Part shown: positions 60,001 through 64,000 of the stretch, piece by piece
Numbering within the stretch: the first letter of the stretch is position 1
Layout of the letters: each line of letters opens with the position of its first letter
Origin: Tubiluchus corallicola
Lineage: Eukaryota > Priapulida > Priapulimorpha > Priapulimorphida > Tubiluchidae
DNA length: 64,000 nt
Assembly (NCBI GenBank): GCA_030141605.1
Contig: JAQGDQ010000249.1
Location: forward strand, 197,510 to 261,509
Direction: 5' to 3'
Translations under genes and position numbers: made by a program
The notes under the pieces: model-generated
What the model saw: the letters and a program-made list of their open reading frames with translations, nothing else
Databases searched by the model: none
Told to the model about the DNA's origin: nothing

Positions 60001-62772
60001 ACAGATCACGCATTACGTATTACGGATCACAGATCACGCATTACACATTACGGATCACAGATTACACATTACGGATCACAGATCACGCATTACGGATCAC
60101 AGATCACGCATTACGGATCACAGATCACGCATTACGGATCACAGATCACGCATTACGTGCACATGGAGTTGTAGCTTTAGGCACATGATGAACAAGCAAA
60201 ACGCAGTATACGTTGGTTAATCAAGCCTGGTAATTTAAGTCTTACTAACACAATTGATACCTACACACCAAATAACTGATTTACCAAAATATCATATTCA
60301 CACTGTAAATGCTCACTAAACTTAAAAACAAGACCTGCTAGATGTCTTATTGCATAGAGAGATTCTTTCAGCTGGCATGCCGCACAGAACTTTTAAATTT
60401 AAACTCCCTGATGACGATTTTAAAGACATTTGAAACAAGTTTAGATAACACTGAGTAAAGTTTCAAAAAACAATCAGAGAATTCATAGCACACTTTTCGC
60501 AACCTAAGTAAAAGTTTAAATCACTTTACCTTGTCACAAAGATCAATAGTGGTATTTTGGTGAATCACTGGTGCACACTGGGATGGCGATGCAAAAGTTT
60601 AAATCACTTTATCTTGTCACAAAGATCAATAGTGGTATTTTGGTGAATCACTGGTGCACACTGGGATGGTGATGCAATGCCATTTCACCAGGTGGTGTGA
60701 ATATTTTAGATTATTAAGAATTTTCTTTTCTAGTTACTCTAAAATTACTCTAAGATTTCCTTTTTCCCGTTAAGCATAAATCAAGATATTTGCAGTAAAA
60801 ATTATCGATACTAATTACACCACCCACCACTGATACATTACCAATCATCATTAAACTCTTACCGTACATTACCAATCATTATTAGATGCTTACCGTACAT
60901 TACCAATCATTATTAAACACTTACCGTACATTACCAATCATTATTAAATGCTTACCGTACATTACCAATCATTATTAAACGCTTACCGTACATTACCAAT
61001 CATTATTAAACGCTTACCGTACATTACCAATCATTATTAAACGCTTACCGTACATTACCAATCATTATTAAACGTTGTTTTTTTTGTTTTTTTTTTTTTT
61101 TTTTTTTTTTTTTTGTTTTTTTTGTTGTGTTTTTTTTTTTTTTTTTTGTTTTTTTTTTTTTTTTTTTTTTTTCACATTACGAATCAAAATCATAAACGCT
61201 TACCGTACATTACCAATCATTGTTAAACGCTCACCGTACATTACCAATTATTATTAAATGCTCGCCGGACATTACCAATCATTATTAAACACTTACCGTG
61301 CATTAAAAATCATTATTAAACGCTTACCGTGCATTACCAATCATTATTAAACGCTTACCGTACATTACCAATCATTACTAAACGCTTACCATAGACAGAG
61401 CTTTACAGCATATGTGCGCATCAGCCGCAGGAAGACACTCGTGGTCCACGCAGACGCCGCAGCTGTCGCACAGTAGTCCATGGACTACGTGACATTCACA
61501 GACGCTGCAGTAGAATGGTCGAGTGAACGTGTCAGTGGCACACCATCTGTGTCCTACAGTAGAAAGAATTTGCTGTTAAAACTGCTAAATTGCGCATGGC
61601 ATCCAACAAAACGTACAGTCAACCTCGGATATAAGGGACGCCTCAGGAATGGAAAAAATCGTCCCTTGTCAGATTGAAGGTGTATCTAGACCTGTACTTT
61701 TACCCATATTTTTATGGATTATTGCTACACATTCAGTGCAAGTGATATGTAGGAAGCTTCTTCAGTGATGCGAGATGTATGTGACCGCGGAAACCGAGGC
61801 CAAGTTTACGAAAAATTAAGGTTAAAAATTGATCAATTTTGCTTTGATCATAGGGTCGCTTATATGTGAGGTAATTTACCTGAAGATATCGTCCCTTATA
61901 ACCGCAAGTCCCTTATATCTAAGTACCTTATATACGAAGATTATATGCAGTCAACCTCGGGTATAAGGTACTCGCCTAAAAGGGACCACCAACACCGGTC
62001 TCGATTTTTCGTAACACTTTTTATAACAAAATCGAGACCGGTGTCGGTGGTCCCTTGTGTCCCTTACAAGTGAGTACCTTACACCCGAGGTTGACAGTAT
62101 ATGCGGGGTCGATTTTAAGCCAATTTGACAGTTTTCTTCAAACTGGGCCTCGTGCAAGGTGAAATCAAATCAGGCTACTCAACTGGATGTTTATAGCAAA
62201 CTTGAACTTGATTCATACCTGCGACATTCTTAACAATCTAATGTAGATAAGAAAGAGCAGTGGTCTTAATGTGGATCCTTGTGGCATACCCTAATGTAGA
62301 TAAGAAAGAGAAGTGGTCTTAGTGTGGATCCTTGTGGCATACCCTAATGTAGATAAGAAAGAGCAGTGGTCTTAGTGTGGATCCTTGTGGCATACCCTAA
62401 TGTAGATAAGAAAAAGAAGTGGTCTTAGTGTGGATCCTTGTGGCATACCCTAATGTAGATAAGAAAGAGCAGTGGTCCTAGTGTGCATCCCTGTGGCACA
62501 CCATAGGTATATTCTGTATATAAAATGCGCGTGTCGACTCATGCAGACCTCAATGGTAAACTCTACTGCAACGACAAAAACCCACCTTTCGTGATGTCAC
62601 GCACCGGAATTTCGTAGTGCCGCTTCCTCTTTCGTAAAACCGTGATGACGAAAATGCTTCCGAAAAACACGGCGGCAACGTACAGGGTGATCTGCCGAGG
62701 TGGAAGAGTTCCCCAAAGCATGGAGTTGCCCTCGGCAGCACTCGATGGCTTTTCTACGACGGCATCTGCCAT
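46263..62772 (-). CDS. DGKE: Diacylglycerol kinase epsilon (DGKE ortholog), 12 exons
   Basis: Joined exons on the minus strand: 62772-62586, 61553-61390, 59098-58910, 57537-57337, 55944-55801, 54752-54610, 52364-52310, 50703-50590, 49358-49287, 48319-48192, 47618-47507, 46388-46263. The sum is 1635 bases, 544 residues plus TGA; human DGKE has 567. Phases agree throughout. Seen: membrane segment (about 27-46), two Cys/His-rich C1 domains (about 64-113 and 125-174), catalytic domain with GGDGT (277-281) and PLGTGNDLS (304-312), accessory domain with [16 protein letters not shown] and [10 protein letters not shown]. The family phosphorylates diacylglycerol to phosphatidic acid; the epsilon type prefers arachidonoyl species and sits in ER and plasma membranes. 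The single N-terminal membrane helix, two C1 domains and absence of EF hands or ankyrins identify the epsilon subtype. Confidence 0.96.
46515..46965 (-). mobile_element. Family F dispersed repeat, copy 2 (inverted)
   Basis: Inverted copy in DGKE intron 11, with AAACTTGTATTTTCAAACTC and GGAAGAGCCATCTACTG. Confidence 0.78.
47507..47618 (-). CDS. DGKE: DGKE exon 11
   Basis: Acceptor TTTTGTTTAG|ACTGGA and donor GTTAAG|GTAGCT, phase 2 to 0. [20 protein letters not shown] and [13 protein letters not shown] match human [20 protein letters not shown] and FRIGQAHTV. Confidence 0.94.
47692..47850 (+). mobile_element. Family G dispersed repeat, copy 2
   Basis: Near-identical to 40060-40215 (TGCTGGGCTGTGAAGCAAAC, GGGGGTGCTGCAGTTCC). 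In DGKE intron 10. Confidence 0.78.
47866..48043. repeat. (AAT)n-type microsatellite
   Basis: AATAATAATAACAATAAC-type repeat of about 180 bases in DGKE intron 10. Confidence 0.95.
48192..48319 (-). CDS. DGKE: DGKE exon 10
   Basis: Acceptor ATATTTAG|TTGGAA, phase 0. [20 protein letters not shown] is the accessory-domain core. The end is set at CAAAA|GTTGGT, the only GT giving the phase 2 that exon 11 needs. The joined peptide then has the same spacing to DDGLLEV as human. The donor is far from consensus. Confidence 0.85.
48387..49214. mobile_element. Tigger/pogo-like MITE 2, hosting a SINE
   Basis: TA-flanked ends CAGTAAGCCCTCGCTTAACG and CGTTAAGCGAGGACTTTACTG are inverted repeats. Between about 48506 and 49180 lies a SINE-derived insert. 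In DGKE intron 9. Confidence 0.85.
48506..49180 (+). mobile_element. 5S-SINE copy, 5'-truncated, with triplicated 200-bp tail
   Basis: The body (AGCATGCTCACTGACTCCGG) matches the SINE at 6870-7340 but lacks the 5S head. Its last about 200 bases, CACCAGGGAGGAAGAGAG to GGATGCCAACAA, occur three times head to tail (about 48579, 48778, 48979). Confidence 0.82.
49287..49358 (-). CDS. DGKE: DGKE exon 9
   Basis: A 72-base exon, acceptor TTTGTTTTCAG|TTGTGC, donor ATCAAG|GTAAGA, phase 0. [20 protein letters not shown] aligns with human [20 protein letters not shown]. Its acceptor polypyrimidine tract is the last unit of a 19-bp tandem array. Confidence 0.93.
49362..49936. repeat. 19-bp minisatellite, about 30 copies, ending at the DGKE exon 9 acceptor
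   Basis: Plus-strand unit AAAACAAAGGTAACCAATG (or CACAGG). On the minus strand it reads GGTTACCTTTGTTTTCATT, and the final unit plus CAG makes the exon 9 acceptor. Long frames of repeated [11 protein letters not shown] are artefacts. Confidence 0.97.
49955..50435. mobile_element. Tigger/pogo-like MITE 3
   Basis: Left end CAGCCATACCTCTGTTTTCG after TA; right end AAGTATGACTG as degenerate inverted repeat. GAAAACCGATTTG occurs near both ends. In DGKE intron 8. Confidence 0.65.
50590..50703 (-). CDS. DGKE: DGKE exon 8 (start of accessory domain)
   Basis: Acceptor CATTTCCAG|GGTTTG and donor AACAAG|GTGAGT, phase 0, 38 codons. [20 protein letters not shown] and [12 protein letters not shown] align with human MNNYFSVGPDALMALNFH and FSSRILNK. 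Confidence 0.95.
50809..50955. repeat. (AGT)n microsatellite inside a duplicated segment
   Basis: AGTAGTAGAAGTAG-type repeat. The flanking GACGTCAACTTACAACAACA occurs twice (and a third partial time). Confidence 0.9.
51000..51625 (-). mobile_element. Family E dispersed repeat, copy 3 (inverted)
   Basis: Reverse complement of the 35795-36440 copy (AGGTACAGCACCTGTTTTTG, CTAGTGGCGCGAACGTGAA). In DGKE intron 7. Confidence 0.8.
51662..52169 (-). mobile_element. Family A hAT-like MITE, copy 3
   Basis: Inverted relative to copies 1 and 2. CTACATT occurs immediately outside both ends (51654 and 52170), giving a 7- to 8-base target-site duplication, as in hAT elements. Confidence 0.87.
52310..52364 (-). 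CDS. DGKE: DGKE exon 7 (small linker exon)
   Basis: A 55-base exon between TTTTTCAG|GTGGAA and GAAAG|GTGCGC, phase 2 to 0, encoding (R)[18 protein letters not shown]. Only RWKV and its position between exons 6 and 8 resemble human; the rest is divergent. It was found from phase and homology, since no long frame marks it. Confidence 0.85.
52464..52884 (-). mobile_element. Family B repeat, copy 4 (inverted)
   Basis: Starts CAGGTTTCCCTGACC and ends GACCGTGGGAACTCTG, with GGATAGCCTGTATTTTCAAG inside. Confidence 0.78.
52908..54413. repeat. 83- to 85-bp minisatellite, about 18 copies, DGKE intron 6
   Basis: Unit with CAGCGCCACCTGTACCCATG and AATTCCTCCTTGTAGCACAC. A block of 83-base variants (53300-53580) sits inside 85-base variants. 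The tandem 80-residue minus-strand frames are not genes. Confidence 0.97.
54610..54752 (-). CDS. DGKE: DGKE exon 6 (PLGTGNDLS motif)
   Basis: Acceptor TTTTTTCAG|CCAACA and donor GACAG|GTATAT, phase 0 to 2. [20 protein letters not shown] is the second signature of the catalytic domain. The donor was chosen because joining to exon 7 gives IKLDRWKV, as in human. A donor 29 bases further on would give a frame that hits a stop in exon 7. Confidence 0.94.
54955..55205. repeat. 73-bp minisatellite, about 3.5 copies
   Basis: Unit with TATCAAGAGTATGGTATCAG and ACATTAATCTGCAATGATTC. It abuts the exon 5 donor array in DGKE intron 5. Confidence 0.92.
55225..55800 (-). repeat. 69-bp array that repeats the DGKE exon 5 donor
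   Basis: On the minus strand exon 5 ends GATAAATTAAAACTTGAG|GTACGTTT. Starting right there, units of 69 bases each carry GATAAGTTAAAAC(T/TAG) followed by GTACGTTTACTTT, about 8 copies. Each copy therefore has the exonic tail plus a donor-like site. Confidence 0.95.
55801..55944 (-). CDS. DGKE: DGKE exon 5 (GGDGT ATP-binding motif)
   Basis: Acceptor TTTTAACAG|GTCATT and donor CTTGAG|GTACGT, phase 0, 48 codons. [20 protein letters not shown] carries the glycine-rich GGDGT essential for DAG kinase activity. Its donor and last 18 exonic bases are the seed of a 69-bp tandem array. Confidence 0.96.
56010..56165 (-). mobile_element. Family G dispersed repeat, copy 3 (inverted)
   Basis: CTGCAGCACCCCCTA and TTCTTTAGTTATTTATACTT match the inverse of 40060-40215. 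In DGKE intron 4. Confidence 0.7.
56168..56345 (+). mobile_element. Family E fragment
   Basis: ATTATGTTAGTTTGTGATGT and CGTTAATTAAGTTTTTGATT match the 3' part of the family. Confidence 0.65.
56436..57336 (-). repeat. 53-bp array that repeats the DGKE exon 4 end and donor
   Basis: On the minus strand exon 4 ends with CACTTAATACAGTTCTTTAA, GGCATTTTGAATCC, GCACAG|GTACGT. The intron then consists of about 17 further copies of this same 47-50 base exon tail plus donor (GCAGGTACGTGCGAACA or GCAGGTATGTGCG). Confidence 0.96.
57337..57537 (-). CDS. DGKE: DGKE exon 4 (start of catalytic domain)
   Basis: Acceptor TTAATATAG|AACCTA and donor GCACAG|GTACGT, phase 0, 67 codons. [11 protein letters not shown] is followed by [16 protein letters not shown], the first catalytic strand and loop of DAG kinases, and [14 protein letters not shown]. 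The last 50 or so bases plus the donor are repeated about 17 more times in the following intron. Confidence 0.95.
57573..58185 (+). mobile_element. Family F dispersed repeat, copy 3
   Basis: Near full-length copy in DGKE intron 3 (GCAAAATCGTCCATAAGTCG to GGACGGCTTTGGTTTGCAAG). Confidence 0.8.
58288..58786. mobile_element. Family C MITE, copy 5
   Basis: Ends AATAAACTTTTTCACAC and GTGAAAAAGCTTATT. An internal segment of about 85 bases (CTGTCTGTCGCATCAGT) is duplicated. In DGKE intron 3. Confidence 0.8.
58910..59098 (-). CDS. DGKE: DGKE exon 3 (second C1 domain)
   Basis: Acceptor TTTTTTTTAG|AAAGTG and donor TATAAG|GTACGT, phase 0, 63 codons. [36 protein letters not shown] and VCDLGKYK align with human DGKE ([20 protein letters not shown]). 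Confidence 0.96.
59099..59684. other. DGKE intron 2, part next to exon 3
   Basis: A CG-containing stretch at 59125-59225 (GTGCGTGATGTGCGATGTGT), then AT-rich sequence. No gene recognised. Confidence 0.4.
59685..60156. repeat. 21-bp minisatellite, about 22 copies
   Basis: Unit TCACGCATTACGGATCACAG plus A, with AATCAAAATCACGCATTACG variants. A 21-base unit keeps frames open, which explains frames of up to 197 codons; they are not genes. Confidence 0.96.
60509..60680. repeat. Two tandem copies of an 85-bp unit
   Basis: AAAGTTTAAATCACTTTA and GTGGTATTTTGGTGAATCAC in each copy. Confidence 0.9.
60830..61389 (-). repeat. 31-bp array that repeats the DGKE exon 2 donor
   Basis: On the minus strand exon 2 ends TATG|GTAAGCGTTT. 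The intron continues as about 14 copies of a 31-base unit, each restoring G|GTAAGCG (TGTACGGTAAGCGTTTAATA). The array is split by a T-rich insertion at 61076-61172. Confidence 0.95.
61076..61196. repeat. Poly(T) tract and a stray piece of the 21-bp array
   Basis: About 95 bases, nearly all T, followed by CACATTACGAATCAAAATCA, which occurs identically at 59889-59908 in the 21-bp array 1.3 kb away. Confidence 0.85.
61390..61553 (-). CDS. DGKE: DGKE exon 2 (first C1 domain)
   Basis: Acceptor CTACTGTAG|GACACA and donor TCTATG|GTAAGC, phase 1 to 0. [29 protein letters not shown] and VCVDHECL give the Cys/His pattern of an atypical C1 domain aligned with human DGKE. Its donor is the edge of a 31-bp tandem array that repeats the donor. 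Confidence 0.95.
61616..62097. mobile_element. Tigger-like element with nested hairpin
   Basis: Left end CAGTCAACCTCGGATATAAG after TA; right end CCCGAGGTTGACAG before TA. From 61948 an inner CAGTCAACCTCGGGTATAAG begins a nearly perfect palindrome of about 150 bases to 62097. In DGKE intron 1. Confidence 0.75.
62238..62512 (-). repeat. 53-bp minisatellite derived from a LINE reverse transcriptase motif, about 5 copies
   Basis: On the minus strand the rightmost unit reads [17 protein letters not shown], the conserved RT block of non-LTR retrotransposons. The other units are the same DNA with small changes and period 53, so the frame shifts each time. In DGKE intron 1, next to exon 1. Confidence 0.85.
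62586..62772 (-). CDS. DGKE: DGKE exon 1 (N-terminus, membrane helix)
   Basis: ATG at 62772 in a strong context (TTTGCCATGG). It encodes a short acidic head, then [20 protein letters not shown], a 20-residue hydrophobic helix followed by RKRKR, consistent with a membrane anchor and cytosolic basic stop. It ends in phase 1 at AAAG|GTGGGT. Confidence 0.92.
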
Positions 62773-62924
62773 GGCAAACTATTCATTCTCATAAAGTCAT
62801 TGGTAAAGTTTTTAAGCCATTCTGCCGCTGGGACAATTTGTCACCATTATGCTTATGCTATGAAAATAAAAAACCATGTTTTAAACAAGGAAAGCAACAA
62901 CTGTAAAAATACATGTGTGCTCAC

Positions 62925-63090
62925 ATAGCAAAAACGACCATAAGTCGGCAATTAAGTTTTTCTAGTTATCCACATATCCTAAATCTCCATTTCAATCATT
63001 TTGAGGATCATTTTGATACAACTTCATCGCTCTACGTTATTTCTAAACTGAGATAATCCACACTGAATTTGAGTGTGCTGGCACACTGCA
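62925..63090 (+). mobile_element. Family F fragment
   Basis: CTTTTCTAGTTATCCACATA and GAGGATCATTTTGATAC match the 5' part of the family. Upstream flank of DGKE. Confidence 0.65.
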
Positions 63091-63532
63091 TGATAGAGTA
63101 ACTACTGTTATAGCAGGTTCGATTAATTTCAATATTTAATTTGTTTATTGTGTAACTTCTCTGAATCAATTTCAAGTTTGCAAAGTCTAGAATATTTATA
63201 TTTTGAAGTCTGGTCTCGATTATTAATTTCCTCATGCAGTCATCCAGGTAATTCTTTGTGCTTTAAATACCTGCCTAATTATTTTAACTCTGATCACTGA
63301 AAATTGCTCTGTAATTTTTTAATGACTCCATTATACATTTGCCTGCTTATGCACGACTATAACACACAACTTACAATCTTCTTTGCAACGTAATTTTTGG
63401 ATTCCAGTTGCTTTTTTCCGCTTGATCCGCTTTTTGTTACGTAAATTATAATTTCTGTATGCCTCCTGTGCATGAAAATAAACGCTTAATTTAATATACT
63501 TCAATATGCAAATATATAGATACACCTGATTC
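63091..63532. other. Upstream flank of DGKE
   Basis: AT-rich; no gene, TATA box or repeat family recognised. Confidence 0.4.
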
Positions 63533-64000
63533 CAGGGATGAAAATGACAAATTGCAAAAAATTCTGAGACAGGCCGGCGGTTTTAGGGCCACGTAGGCCC
63601 CCAATGGGGTTCAAGGGAGCCCCCTTGGAGCCAGCAACAAATTGCAATTTTGTGACCATAGACTCTAAGTGGACTTAAAATATCAATTCCTTGTTTCAAG
63701 CATAATTTAAAATACCCCACTATCAAGGATACATGAAGTACTGGCCGCTCCTATGCAAAAGTATATAAAAACTGTCTGCAATTGACTAAAATAACTCCCC
63801 ACAATTGATTCTATATTTTTATACATAGAGATATACACATGGTTACACTGATGTAAACAAAGTGACGGCCTGCCAACTAGCGGTCAGCTGGTAAAATAAT
63901 GTACTGGGTCCGTAAAAATTTTCTCAACGAATTTACGCGATTTACAAAAATGGCACTACTGGTCTTCCAAAAACTCGAAATTCTGGCTAGAAAATTCTCA
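63533..64000 (-). mobile_element. Family A hAT-like MITE, copy 4 (cut by the window end)
   Basis: Starts CAGGGATGAAAATGACAA and follows the 51662-52169 copy to the last base. The final terminal repeat lies just outside the window. Confidence 0.85.

Noticed and set aside
59627-60220. 197-residue frame with [12 protein letters not shown] repeats
   Set aside because: Consequence of a 21-bp tandem unit; all three frames are open and no gene context exists.

Overview
This is a eukaryotic, almost certainly invertebrate animal, nuclear DNA window. It is AT-rich, built of short exons separated by long introns with GT-AG boundaries, and unusually loaded with tandem repeats and short inverted-repeat transposons. 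By eye, roughly a quarter to a third of the window is tandem array. The species cannot be named from the sequence. Two animal signalling proteins can be read almost without a gap, and no bacterial or viral gene organisation is present.

Gene 1 is on the + strand, 12594 to 40423: a complete-looking 13-exon gene for 3-phosphoinositide-dependent protein kinase 1 (PDPK1), 589 residues when the exons are joined. All splice phases agree. It has the glycine-rich loop, catalytic lysine, HRD, DFG, activation-loop serine and a C-terminal PH domain. A TATA box lies about 400 bases before the ATG, and an AATAAA lies about 210 bases after the stop.

Gene 2 is on the - strand, 62772 down to 46263: a 12-exon gene for diacylglycerol kinase epsilon (DGKE), 544 residues. 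It has one N-terminal membrane segment, two C1 domains, the GGDGT catalytic motif and the accessory domain. The two genes converge tail to tail, with about 5.8 kb between their stops. Both act in inositol-lipid signalling: PDPK1 reads PIP3, and DGK-epsilon removes diacylglycerol of the phosphatidylinositol cycle. That link is family knowledge; nothing in the sequence shows co-regulation.

Layout: 1-12.2 kb is intergenic (a 2.65-kb 46-bp array, MITEs, LINE remnants, a 5S-rRNA-headed SINE). 12.2-40.6 kb is PDPK1, with arrays of 41, 116, 32, 92, 72 and 32 bp in its introns. 40.7-46.2 kb is intergenic with MITEs and arrays. 46.2-62.8 kb is DGKE. 62.8-64 kb is its upstream flank with MITE copies.

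The most unusual observation is in DGKE. Three introns (2, 4 and 5) open directly into tandem arrays whose unit contains the exon's own splice donor, and in two cases the last 18 to about 50 exonic bases as well. The exon-intron junction has therefore been multiplied many times. A fourth array ends exactly at the exon 9 acceptor. Other points of note are a 53-bp minisatellite made from the GVPQG reverse-transcriptase motif, a 5S-derived SINE with a 31-bp target-site duplication, and a Tigger-like MITE carrying a SINE with a triplicated tail.
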